This document shows, piece after piece, positions 24,553-37,100 of a DNA stretch of 64,000 nt (its first letter is position 1; every line of letters starts with the position of its first letter). Location of the stretch: positions 47,721,467 through 47,785,466 of the forward strand of contig NC_087070.1 in the NCBI RefSeq assembly GCF_963678635.1, given 5' to 3'. This stretch comes from Symsagittifera roscoffensis. Its lineage: Eukaryota > Xenacoelomorpha > Acoela > Convolutidae. A model generated the notes under the pieces. It worked only from the letters and a program-made list of their open reading frames with translations. It was not told the origin of the DNA and made no database searches. The position numbers were made by a program, and so were the translations under genes.

Positions 24553-26531
24553 TCCAGATGAGATCTGGTTTTTTTTTTTTTTTTTTTTTGAGACGCTTTT
24601 TCGAAAAATTCGCTTTCCCAAAAAACTACCCGTCAGATTCTCATAAAAGTGGTACCAATGGATTCAGTATCGTTTCACCTACCTGCCTGCATGAAATTTA
24701 GGGCAATTTTTACCCTATCCCACCCCCTACGGTCTTAGAAAAGCTTCACAACTCGGTACTTTTTTCACTTTTTGCCCATTTTTTCGGAAATTTTCGATTT
24801 CCTCAAAAACTACCCGTCCAGATTTGGGATTAAGGGTTTAATCGATAGACCAGGTTGTAGGAAACTCCCATGCACAAGCGGCTGGTCCCTAATTTGCTTA
24901 GGGGAAGAGCTATAGACTTAGGAAAAGTCACTTTTTTGATTTTTTTGCCTATTTTTTCGGAAATTATCGATTTCCTCAAAAACTACCCATCCAGATTTGG
25001 AATTAAGGGTTTAATCGATAGACCAGGTTGTAGGAAACTCCCCCGCGCAAGCGGCTGGTCCTTAACTTGCCTAGGGGAAGAGCTATAGACTTAGGAAAAG
25101 TCACTTTTTTGGCCTTTTTTCAAATCTTTCCGATTTCCTCAAAAACTACCCGTCCAGATTTGGGATTAAGGGTTTAATCGATAGACCAGGTTCTAGGAAC
25201 CCCCTTAATTTGTCTAGGGGAAGAGCTATACACTTAGGAATAGTCAATTTTTCGGTTTTTAGGCCATTTTTTCAAACTTTTTCGATTTCTTCAAAAACTA
25301 CCCATCCAGATTTAGGATTAAGGGTTTAATCGATAGACCAGGTTGTAGGAAACTCCCCTGCCCAAGCGTCTGGTCCTTAATTTGTCTCGGGGAAGAGCTG
25401 TACACTTAGGAAAAGTTTTTTTAAAAGTTTTTTGGCATTGGAACAAAGATTCAATATACTTATTGTGTGTATTTTTTAGACAATGGAATCCGCTATGCTT
25501 ACGTTTTCTCGCTTTTGCTTGGTGCTATTGGCTTTGTGTTGAGTTTTTTTGTATGGTTCGAAGAAGTCCAACGAGAAGTTGCACGAGTTACGCTAGTTCT
25601 CCTTAATCAGGTCGGTTTGTTCCAGAACGTTTTTGTGATGTCAGTTATAGTCAACATATTATAGTCATATTTGCAATGCTTGGACAAAATTTAATTAATT
25701 CGAAAATTAAAGAGTCGATAGAAAAATGAAAATACTTTATTTCATTAATATTAGCTGGTTTGTGAATTACACATTTCACTTAATTCTAGTGAATAATTAT
25801 TCACATTGTTGAAGCATTGTGCATATGATTTTATTGTAAATATATTTAGCATGTAACCATGATTGATACGGTTTGCCTTGTCCATCTGGGTCCTCGTCCC
25901 GTTCCCCGGGCAGAATTTATTAGCAATTCTGGCGAAGAGATGCACAACAAGGTGACCAACAAGTTGTTTTATTCAATTAATAATTTGCATGCTTTATCGC
26001 ACTGTGAAAAGCTCCCTTAAGTTTCACTTTAACTTGCCTTGTCGTACTTTGAAAAACTCATTGTAGGAACTAAATTTCATGTAATACTTTAACTTGTAAC
26101 GAACTTCATTTTGTCAGAAAATCCTTTTACTCTTTTTTGCAACAATAGATTTGTAAAGACATATTCAGTTTGTTGTTTTTCTCTACATCAGGTACATTCC
26201 TCACCGAATCCTGAGTGATCTCAATCTTCGAAGGAAGATTTCAATGTTTCCATGATTTTTAAATTATTTACGTTATGTTAATCAATGATGGTCATTAATA
26301 GATTTGTAAAGACATGTTCAGTTTGTTGTTTTTCTCTACATCAGGTACGTTCCTCGCCGAATCCTGAGTGATTTCAATCTTCGAAGGGAGATTTCAATGT
26401 TTCCATGATTTTTAAATTATTTACGTTATGTTAATCATTGATGGTCATGAATAGATTTGTAAAGACAATTTTAAAATAATCAATATTAAAATAATCAAAC
26501 AGGTCTCTCCAGCTTTCAGCTGGGCCCCTAG
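24553..26531 (+). mobile_element. Helitron-like element, array unit 8 (last)
   Basis: The final CTAG is at 26528-26531, followed by TTTCGGAGTG, unrelated to the element. The core resembles unit 7, but the 3' region has two ATCTTCGAAGG modules like units 4 and 5, so this unit may be a recombinant. Confidence 0.75.
25480..25729 (+). pseudogene. Captured membrane exon, frameshifted (unit 8)
   Basis: TA insertion as in the other late units, but it keeps the older variants LSFFVWFEEVQREVARV and an un-mutated GAGTCG. Confidence 0.6.
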
Positions 26532-28000
26532 TTTCGGAGTGTCACTTTTGCTGCAGTAACTTAATATCTGGTTTTCTTTTGCTGCATAGCATTTGATTTT
26601 TGTATCTGGTTTATTTGAGGCTAGTGTTTGATGATTATTGAGAGCCTATGTCGCAGATGCTAGGTTTCTTAATGTCTCAGTCGATGTTTCGATTTCGGCA
26701 CATTGCAGATTTGTTTACTAGTTTTGTTTTTCATTCAAGTTTACTCCATTTTGACCTTTTTGTAGCTTATTTTGCCGTTTTTATTTGTGTTTGCGAAGTT
26801 GCAGCTTCGCCACTGTTATTTAAGTGGATTCCTTACTAGCTGGTATTTATTACTGTGTTAGCGACCCAAGAGGGGCAGCTGGTTTTCGACGTGAGAGACT
26901 GTCAACGACTTAACCATTGAATCGTATTATACAGGTAGATTTGAGAGGTAGTTTGAATCCTGCAGTAGGTTTTCTTAAATCTTTCCAAGCTTGTTTTTCC
27001 TGGCTAATTATTATTTTCACGCATTTTCATAGCTGCATTTTGCCAAACATCTTTTCTTACAAATCTTGCTTGATTCTCTTACCTGCTTTATCATTGAAGC
27101 TCAAGAAATTGCAGGTTCGTTCCTTTTTAGCCGAAAGGTAACGACGTTGTCTTTGCACCCTAAGGTCAGGGGTTCGAGTCAGTATATATGCATTGAATGG
27201 TCGGTCTTTTTTTTTAAGTCGGCTCAGTCGACACATCAGGGACTAGGGTTGTGCTGTAAGGAACTTTCTTTGAAGTTGCAAGTGGTAGTGTTTATCGATG
27301 TAGCTTCAGGGAGACTTAAGATTTTAAAAATGAAAACTAAAATTTTTTTCCAGATCAACTGGTGTCTGTTCTAATATTGTCGGCTTCGTTTCCACATCGC
27401 AATTTTTACTTCTGTTGCAAGGAACTTTCATTGTTGTCGCAAACGCTAATGTTTATCAATTTAGTTTCACGGGGACTTCAAAATTTCGAAATTTTAAAAA
27501 TTAAATTTGATTTTTTTTTCGACTCAAGTGGTGTCTGCTCTGAGATCGTCGGCTTAATTGCCACACTATGGATTAGGGTTGTGCTGTAAGCAACTTTCTT
27601 TGTAGTTGCAAACAATTAAATTATTATTTTTTCGGCTTCATCTGTACTTAAAAATTGTCGGCTTTGTTTCATCTTCGTTCCGTTCTTTTGCTTATTTTAT
27701 AATCAAATGCCTGGCATCTTTCCCTAAAATGGATTTGTACCGATGTTTTTAGACTTCTTATGTTTTTTATGTTTGTGTTGTATTGCAATTGATGCGAATC
27801 TCTGCTTCACCTCTGAGTAACAAAATAAATTGTGCTTTCTTCAAATTTGTTTTATATAATTTTCATATTTATGCTCGATTTGAGCTTTCTTTCCCATTTT
27901 TTAATGAATTGGCCAAATGGGAGTTAAGATTTTGAAAAATTGGCTCTCTCCCCATCAAGTTTATGATAATTTGGCGCCCTACGAAAGTTTTTGGCCGGCC
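26532..28000 (+). repeat. Degenerate copies of the hairpin-bounded tRNA-related repeat
   Basis: One tail hairpin GCGAAG/CTTCGC lies at 26793-26810 and a second degraded tail (GCGAATCTCTGCTTCACCTCTG) near 27796-27817. A tRNA-like block at 27129-27180 carries a B box GGGGTTCGAGTC. Between them are the phrases TCTGCTCTGAGATCGTCGGC and TGTGCTGTAAG shared with the 377-1583 copy. Confidence 0.55.
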
Positions 28001-28883
28001 CAAATATGGTAAAATAGTAACAATAGTCTTTTTGGGTGATCAGAGAGTGAAAAATGAGGGGATCTGTTACTTAATGAAGTTAATTACATAACTTTGATTA
28101 ATCGAACACTAGTGATCTCCATTACCCTGCATAATAACGTCAATAATTGTTTTCGATATCTTACCGATATTTCTGGAACTGAAGATGCCAGTTTTGTCAT
28201 CTGCTGTAACTTTTCCCTGCGTCTCAAATAAACCCATTAAAAGAGGTAATAGTGTCATTTGAAGCATTCGCAACGAGATAGTTCAATAAGTTGGTGTGAT
28301 GATTTTCGTAGCTTCAAACCTCACCTGTTTTTATTGAGCCATATTCAAAAGGTTTAGATCCAGTTTTTGCTGATGGTAAGAACAATTTTTTTTAGATTAT
28401 TGAAATTGGTTGAGATTAAGAGTGCTCGATTGAGGAAAGTTTTCTGCGATGTTTTAATTGGAAGCATTCCAGAAAGAATCTGTTTGAAAACATTCCGGCT
28501 AGTAAAAAGCAAATAAATGTATGTGCAGTTGGTAATGTATACGTTTTGGATTCTAAACCACTTGGCAACTTGCGTAATACTCTTTTTGAAGCGGTCTTAT
28601 TTTTCATTTTTGAAATTCTTCAATATTTTTTTTGCTTTTATTGGTTTGCCCGCGTTTGAAATGGCAAGTAAAAGTTCAATATGAAATTCGAAAATAAACA
28701 ATTGAGTTCCGAAACGTAGACGACTATAATAATGGAAGTTATAAATTTCTTCGGCTAATAATAGATTTGGTCCTGAATAACAAAATCAAACGCAATTCCT
28801 CGGTTATGTAAAAGACTATGTTCAAGATTTTTTTTGGTCAAATTTTCTAGGAAAAACATAGCATTTTTTTACTGATCACACTA

Positions 28884-29140
28884 TAGTGTAATAGTACGAA
28901 CTTTCTGTCCTAACTCGTATATAAAAGTTTTCACTTATTTTGTGGCATTTTTGCTATAATCACGATCTGTAGCATAGGAAGTTTCATAGCATCTGTTATC
29001 TGCTATGATGCTATGCGTAGTGTAATAGTACGAACTTTCTATCCTAACTCGTAAATAAAAGTTTTCACTTATTTTGTGGCATTTTTGCTATAATCACGAT
29101 CTGTAGCATAGGAAGTTTCATAGCATCTGTTATCTGCTTT
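28884..29140. repeat. 134-bp tandem duplication
   Basis: Copies start TAGTGTAATAGTACGAAC at 28884 and 29018 and run to CATCTGTTATCTGC with almost no differences, indicating a recent duplication. Confidence 0.8.
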
Positions 29141-29170
29141 ATTTGTGAATACAGTATATGACTTATTAAG

Positions 29171-29235
29171 GGTCCCTGTCTGAGTGGTTAGTACATGAGA
29201 CTCATTTTCTCTAGGTCGCAGATCGATACTGAGAC
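29171..29235 (+). repeat. tRNA-like sequence, probably SINE head
   Basis: TGAGTGGTTAGTACATGAG resembles a pol III A box. The B box (CGCAGATCGATACTG) is degenerate, and the ends do not pair into an acceptor stem, so it is not called a functional tRNA. Confidence 0.35.
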
Positions 29236-30769
29236 GTAGTCGAGTTTTTACTCATTCGAGGCTTATTTCTATTTTATCTTGTTGCACTTTATAGGGCTGC
29301 TTTGGCTCTTTTCCAGTTCCCCCTTTCAAATTCAGTTTGAAAAGCTTATTTAACGTTGTCATAATGAAATGAACTTTGGCATAGTGAACGAACTGACTGT
29401 GAAACTGCGAACAGTAAAACTGTGAACAGATTTGTCCTTCATCGTAACATCACGCATGTAGCAGTTATAACACGTAAAACAAACATACAAATCAATATTT
29501 TGAAAGGTGGGGGAAGTGGAAAAGAGCCGCAGCTTTTTGTCGTGTTTTTGGAGTGTGAATTTTTGAATATTTCTAATATTTATTTAAATGCGGGCTTCAC
29601 TATCTCGTGTTCCGAGATTGACTTCTTCCTGATTTTTTAAAAGAAAATCAAGATATAAAAAATTTCAAAATCGAAAGTTGCTAACCCTGTAGTAAGGTTG
29701 AAGTCAGGTGCTGCGAGATACTCTCAGGGCTTGCAAATCTTGCCACCAAAAGTGATTGCTCAAATGTATTTAGTTTTCGAGATGTGACGTTTTTTTAATA
29801 CATTGTTTAAAAATTTCAAAAAATCTTGAATTAAAATTACCAGCCCTACAGTGGGGTGTTCTCTGGTTACTCTCAAAGGCTGCAGATCTTGATTCCAAGT
29901 TTAATTGCTCGAATCATCTCAGTTTCTATGACATGCCGTTTATGGTTTTCAAAATTTTTGCAATTAATTTTCCAAGTTAGAAATACTCAACACTATGGCG
30001 GGTCTCTCAAGGTGCTCTCAGGATGTTTGTCTGGGCTCCAATTGTATCTGCCCAGCGTCTTTTGATTTCTTAGATATGGCGTTTTTGTTTTTTTGAAAAT
30101 TTTCAACTCTGGTAAACTCAGAAATTCTTTTGAAATTTGACATTTTCTACCCTTTGTTGGGTTGATGTCAGGTTACTACCAGCGGGTGCATATGCAGCAT
30201 CTCGTCCTATTATTTTCGCTCAATTTCTTTCATTAAACTTACTATGAAATGAAGAAAAAGAGTCTGATAATTTAACTCCATTACGCTAGAATACGAATCC
30301 CATTTTTGATTTTGATAAGTTTGCAATTGAAATTATTTCAGTTTCTTTTAATATGGAAAGTGCAGTTGTTTGCGGTCGACTATTTTAGGGTTTTCTTTTG
30401 AAGATCTGACACCCAGAGTTATGGATGTCGATTTTTTTAAGTCGCATTCATTTCTCTGTTTTTTCATATATTTATGTATAAGACTTTCATGCTCACTAAT
30501 TTTTTAGGTGTGTAAGACGCTAGTGGTTTTTGAAATTTGAATAACATCTGACCGAATTTGTTGTTCGTTTTATTTCTCGACTCTATTTGACGTTATTTAT
30601 AGTACCTTACTTAGTGTGAGAAAAAAAACACGAGATTAAAGTCCCCCCTTTCTCTCTCTCCCTCTCTTGTTGTATTGGACAATAAGTCGTAGTACTGTGA
30701 TCCAAAGATGCAAGCTATATAACGTTTTAAATCCTCTATTAGTCAATCCAATGCTTGCGAGATCGACGA

Positions 30770-31194
30770 ATGAGACTCAGCAATAGACAGCTGGGAGCTG
30801 AAATTTTGGAGAGGATTTTGGACAGATTCCAATGCAAAAACAGCGGAGTTAAAATGGCATTTGGATACGGATCTGCCGTTTTTCCTCAGAAAGGCAACGA
30901 ACCTTCAGCCAATAAAAGTAAGAAAGGAAGCTCGAATATGGTCGATATCTGTCTTGTTGTTGAAGACACGAAGAAGTTTCACAATTTTAATCTCCACCTA
31001 AACATGCATCATTATTGCTCGACAGTTCGACTTATTGACTTGTTTGCCTCAAGAGCACAGAGTGCGAATTTTGTGAACAACCTGCAGCACCTGCCGTGCT
31101 CAGTGTATTTCAACACACTTGTGCAACTAGATGAATGCACTGTGTTCAAGTACGGAGTCATCTCTATGGAGAATCTTATTCGGGATCTATCTAC
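30770..31194 (+). CDS. TAMM41: TAMM41 exon 1
   Basis: Starts at ATG 30770; the frame is also open a few codons upstream, but from a non-ATG codon. Encodes FGYGSAVFPQ, DICLVVED, VYFNTLV and KYGVISMENLIRDLS. The donor is CTAC|GTAAGA. Confidence 0.93.
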
Positions 31195-34100
31195 GTAAGA
31201 ATTGTTATTAATGTTTCACCAATTTTATTTCGCCGCCTTTTTTCAGGCTATAAGAAAGATTCGGGACTTAGGGAATGTGCTTATATTTTGGTTTAATTTG
31301 ATTAACGTCCAATGCGTCTACGAAACTATCGTTATTTTTTATCCTCGCCAAAGTCTGAAAGTAGAATCTGAACATGTCTGCTTATGATTTTTGAATTGTA
31401 ACCTCTACCACATTTTATGAAACACACACTGCAGACTCAACATATATTTTCAGCATATATGTTTTCGCATGTAATGTATTTATGCCAATTCACACCACAG
31501 AAAACGAAGAAAAAAAATCACCAAAATTTACGATGTAAAAAGTGATTATAAGCTCGGAATAGTAAACTGCTTTTTTGCGCATTAAAAGTTCAATTTCAAA
31601 TGCTTGTATGTAATTTCATGATTATAAAAATTTAGTTTTTATGCGAACATGATTTTGAGTAAATGTATATATTTTTGTCTTTATCAGTTGGGACAGCCTA
31701 TACTACAGCGGTCGTCTGCACAAGCCTGTCAAATTTGCACCCACCTCGCTTCTCTCTCCTTCTGAAGAAGAAGAGACTGTCAGATGGAGAGGGAGTCTTC
31801 AACGGAATCTGACAAGCGCGTGGAATGCGGCGTTGCTCTTGCAGCAAAAAGAAATCAAGGACAAATCAACTTCAGTTGAAGCTATGCCGTTGAGGTAAAT
31901 TTTTTATGTCAGATCAAAAAATACAACAACTAGTGATTGGTTCACTTCAATAACATAAAAGCAGAAAAAATCGTTCTCATATTCTCAATTTCGACCTAAT
32001 TCAATAAATTAAATCGAATCATTTGTATTTTCAAGGCCAAAATAAAAACTGAATTGCAATAGGATAAGTTGCTTAAATGCTCAATAAATTGATTCAGAAA
32101 AGCTGATAAGTTTTTTCAGCTATTTGCGAAGACGGCTCTAAGTGTTTTGATCAATAGGATAAAAAAAATCGTTGAGTGGGTCATTTGATTTTAGGTTTGA
32201 GCTAGCTGATCGTGCAAAACTCGACTCAAATAACTATGAATCATTTCCATCAAAATGTTTGCTTTTTCAAAGTTGATTGAGAAATTGGGATAATGGAGAA
32301 ACTATCCGATAAAAACATGTTGAAAATTGATTCACTCCAAAATTATCCTTGATGAAAATGATTGTTACTCTCAAAAAGGAGAAGAAATTGAAAAAATAGT
32401 AGGAAACAAAAGAAAAACTAACTCAGGTTTAGTAACTACATTTTGACGTTCGCGATTAGCAAGCGTTATCGAATCGGAATATAGACTTTTTTCAGGTTAA
32501 CTTCTTGTTTAACAAATACACTATTATTTTGGTTCATAATGAATTCAAACTTAGCTTGGAGTGAAAGAATACGCCTGGGATGCCCAAGCTTGCGGGTTTC
32601 AATCTGACCAGCAACTTTTTGGCTCTAGCGGAAACTTTAAGTTTCATCGGCTCAGTTGTAGCTTGTTAATTATTTTTTATTTTTTTTATTTAATGTCGTC
32701 GATTGTTTTTCTGGACTTGTTTTCCGCAAAGAGAACATGATTCCAGACAACATTTTGAATTTTTTTTAGTACTGGTTTTTATTTTTTTTCTACAATATTT
32801 TGAACTTAGTGACTTTCTTTTCCTGGCTGCTAGCTTGCACTGCACTTTTAATGTTGTATGGCAAAAGGCGCGAAGCTCCGCTTCGCCTCTGTGTAAAAAT
32901 TTTTTTTTGACCAGACTAGATAATTCAATTAATTTCAATCATTTTATGTCAAAATTTCAGCCATGAATCTCAAGTAAATAACGAAAAAACGTGAAAAAGT
33001 TAACGTTCATTTTATCGGTTTACAACTGTATTGTGTGCTACTTTCAGGGATGTCTTCGTAGTACTTTGCGGCTTGTCTTACAACGGAGACTTCAGAATGA
33101 TATTGGGAGAGGACAAACAGAAAGTGGTGCGAATAGTAGACAGCAGTTTCGAACAGCTGAAGAGTCTCTACATGCCAATCATCACTTCAGACCCTCATGT
33201 GAACTACTCGGAGTTGATGCACTCAGAAGGTGTCCAGGTGTGTTTATCGCCGGAAGCAGTGCAATATCGCATTTCACAGCTTCCTAAGAGGTAAGTCTTC
33301 TGATCTTATTCAACATCTTTTAGTTAGACATCTTGTAGAGCATTTACACTCCTTTAAAGAAAAATCCAATGGCTTCTATCAATGGTATATTAAAATTGTA
33401 CCTAGTAACCAATCACTACTTTCGCAATTGAGGCGCTTTGCTTATCATATACTGGGCAACATTGAAAACCCAGTATGACAAATTGAGCTAATATATTTTC
33501 AGAGTAAGAATGGTTGAAAAAACTAAAACGTTTCATATGAACGCTTTTGATGCAAATTTGATCACATTTGCGTGTTTAATTTGCGTTTGATTCCCCCGCA
33601 ATTTGCGTTTGATTCCCTCGCTTCCCTATTTTTGAATTACTTTGCAGATTTGAATTAAATTTAGGTCTGGAAATAACCAGAGAATGCCAACTAGAATACC
33701 AACAAAATTTGAATGAAATTTATGTCTGGAAATAACCAGAGAATGCCAACTAGAATACCAACAAAATTTGAATGAAATTTATGTCTGAAAATAACCAGAA
33801 AATGCCAACTAGAATACCAACAAAATTTGAATGAAATTTATGTCTGAAAATAACCAGAAAATGCCAACTAGAATACCAACAAAATTTGAATGAAATTTAT
33901 GTCTGAAAATAACCAGAAAATGCCAACTAGAGTAACATTAAAATTTGAATGAAATTTATGTCTGAAAATAACCAGAGAATGCCACCTAGAATACCAACAA
34001 AATTTGAATGAAATTTATGTCTGAAAATAACCAGAAAATGCCAACTAGAATACCAACAAAATTTGAATGAAATTTATGTCTGAAAATAACCAGAAAATGC

Positions 34101-37100
34101 CAACTAGAATACCAACAAAATTTGAATGAAATTTTTGTCTGAAAATAACCAGAAAATGCCAACTAGAATACCAACAAAATTTGAATGAAATTTATGTCTG
34201 AAAATAACCAGAAAATGCAAACTAGAATACCAACAAAATTTGAATGAAATTTATGTCTGAAAGTAACCAGAAAATGCCAACTAGAATAACATTAAAATTT
34301 GAATGAAATTTATGTCTGAAAATAACTAGAGAATGCCTACTAGAATACCAACAAACTTTGAATGAAATTTATGTCTGAAAATAACCAGAGAATGCAAACT
34401 AGAATACCAACAAAATTTGAATGAAATTTATGTCTGAAAATAACCAGAAAATGCCAACTAGAATAACATTAAAATTTGAATGAAGTTTATGTCTGAAAAT
34501 AACCAGAGAATGCCACCTAGAATACCAACAAAATTTGAATGAAATTTATGTCTGAAAATAACCAGAGAATGCCAACTAGAATACCAACAAAATTTGAATG
34601 AAATTTATGTCTGAAAATAACCAGAGAATGCCAACTAGAATACCAACAAAATTTGAATGAAATTTATGTCTGAAAATAACCAGAGAATGCCAACTAGAGC
34701 GTACCAACAAGCCGCAAAGAATCACTCTTCAGAGAGTACCATCTTTGAATTTGAAGGTTGGCCAAAACAAGGTAGAAAATCCAACTCTATGAAAAAAAAC
34801 TCGAAACTTACAAGAACTTCGACGATATCATTGCTGAAAAAATGAGAGAATTTTTTTAAAAACTCAAATTAAATCGCTCACCGCTTAGTTTTTGCCTGTT
34901 GATTGTGATGTAGCTATTAGTTTTTTGTACTTACTCGTATATTCCGGATCTAAATGTACGAAAATTGTTCCTCTGATGTAAGGAGCTCAATGTCTGTCAG
35001 ATTTTATTTTTTTTTCTGTTTCAATTGAGTCAGCCGAAAATGTGTTTGTTTTGCGAGATTTTGAATTTTTTTTGGTTGCATTACTGTTCTTCGCCAGTAT
35101 AGGTTGTGTTGATTTCTTTCTCTTTTTCGTTTTCAGGAAAATTCCAAATTGTTCACGCTTAAATTTGATTTCTTGGTGTGACTTTGGTTCTATTCCAAGT
35201 TAAGCTCATGTTCATGTGGGAGAAAGTAGGCAAATAACGCTATCCAGTGACGAGTGTAACTGACGCGAAGACATGTGACTGAGATTTACTTTTCGAAAAT
35301 GGATTTTGTTTCTTAAATTTTCCAGCGGAATAAAAAATAATATAGTTTTGATCCGGTTTCTAAAAAATTATTTATCATAAAAGATTCTTGAAAGTCAGAA
35401 AGCTTAATTTTTTCTTCAAACTTGGAAAATCAACCAATCATTGCTTTTCGGTTTCCTTGCGTTAATTTGTTTTCACTTTTACACTGTTGGTTGACTTAGC
35501 TTACTATATCAGTCGGTCATATTCATGGGGAAGGTCAGAAAAATTAGATGGAGAGGTTGTAAAGTTGGAAACTTAGCAGTAATATCGGGTGTGACATTTT
35601 CAACATAGCTGCTCTAAACCATAGTTTATACACAAGCGAGCTACTGAGCAAATTTGGCATATTACGAATTTAACTTAATTGGCAAAGTTTCGAGGGACCA
35701 TGGCGTAGATGCTAGCTGATTCCAACTCAGCATAATAGTTTTTAGCTTTTTCTTTTCGCATTTGCTAGAGCAAGTGTCTTATAATCTGGTACTAGGCTGT
35801 TTCACGGAAACACCTTTACTTATAAATCTGTGTTTTTTTTTTGCACCTAAAGTCTGGCATTCGAGTCCCGGCGGGATCTCTTAGTCTGTATGTCATTGAA
35901 AAAAATTTTCAATCTAGTTTTTTTTTCAGTCTGAATGAAAAAGATTTTTTTTCCGTGAAAAATTTAGTCGTCGTACTTTCATTTGTCAGCTTATAATTTG
36001 CCAGCTTAGTTGCCAAATCACACATTTTTTGAGCTGTAAACATTGTTTATTGTAGTTGCAAGTGTTATTGGCTTACTCCTGTTGTTGGTTCACTCCATTT
36101 ACTAATTCTTAATTAGTATATATTTTTTCAGTAAACAGCTTTATTTGGCCTAAATGGTTTTGGATTGTGTTTTATCGGCTCAGTCAACTTATTTTATGTC
36201 ACTTGTGGAAGGGCAATAATTTATTGTTGATTTGTATTAAAGTTCATGTTCTAAGTGTTATACAATTTCAAAATTTTGAAACTTAATTGTTTCGAAACTC
36301 AAATTTTGATTTTTTGACAAGTATTTCTAATTGCATTTCTTCCGGGGCCTAGGAAATTAGGCGATAAGCAAATTAGACGGATACTACAAAAACGAAATTA
36401 GACGGAGTTTATTTTTTTACAGATCTGGCATTTTAGACGAAAAAGCTATGAAAAGGAAAGGGCCAACAAAATTTTTTCTTAAGAGTAAGTTTCACAAATA
36501 CAAAAAGAACATAAAATGTCAATACCTATCAAAACAATTAGTTTAAATGAACATAAAATGTCAAATCTGAATATTACAGGAGAGTTTTGAATTGAATAAA
36601 TTATGCATGATTGACTTGTAAAGTTTTTGGCCACCGAAATTGAACTGTTGTCTACTAACAATTTTATTTTTCTAACGCAATTTGTGTGCAAACAAAGTTA
36701 ATTTCTCTCACTTTCGTCTATTTTCTCACAATTGCAGTTTTGCAAAACCGTCTAATTTCCTTTCAAGTACCTCCGTCTAATTTGCTTATCGTCTAATTTC
36801 TCAACCCCCATTTCTTCCTGCTCAATGGAAGTGTACTCGCTGATTGTCGGCTTAGTGTGGCTGCTCAGTAAAAATTAAAACATTGTTTAATATGTTTCTT
36901 GACTGTTTACACCGAAGACTTTAGTCAAGGTGTTATGGTATCGTGTAACGGGTTTTTTTTTAATGTTGTCAAGTGTCGACAAATAACGTCCACAGTTATC
37001 AATTATCATGTGGGCTGGACTATATCGCGCTATGTCACGTGATTGCGTATGTTTGTTTCTTTATTTGTTCATCTTTATTTATTTAATTATCTGTTCTTCT

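Larger units (their letters stand above)
28001..30769. other. Intergenic, no gene recognised
   Basis: Contains a 134-bp tandem duplication, a tRNA-like block and loosely repeated phrases about 150 bp apart near 29690-30200 (GTTGATGTCAGGTTACT-like). Just before the TAMM41 start there is a TC-rich tract (30645-30668). Confidence 0.5.

Noticed and set aside
12315..25945. Conserved 64-residue minus-strand ORFs in most array units (MHLFARI...MCVSQTS) with an AATAAA downstream on the minus strand
   Set aside because: The copies are conserved only because the units are recent duplicates, the start is lost in unit 6, and no family motif is seen. A captured 3' end of a second gene remains possible but unsupported.
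32991..33287. 98-codon ORF overlapping TAMM41 exon 3 in another frame
   Set aside because: Shadow of the TAMM41 coding frame.
33648..34705. CRISPR-like direct repeats
   Set aside because: The 59-bp units abut without unique spacers and lie in a eukaryotic intron; this is a minisatellite.
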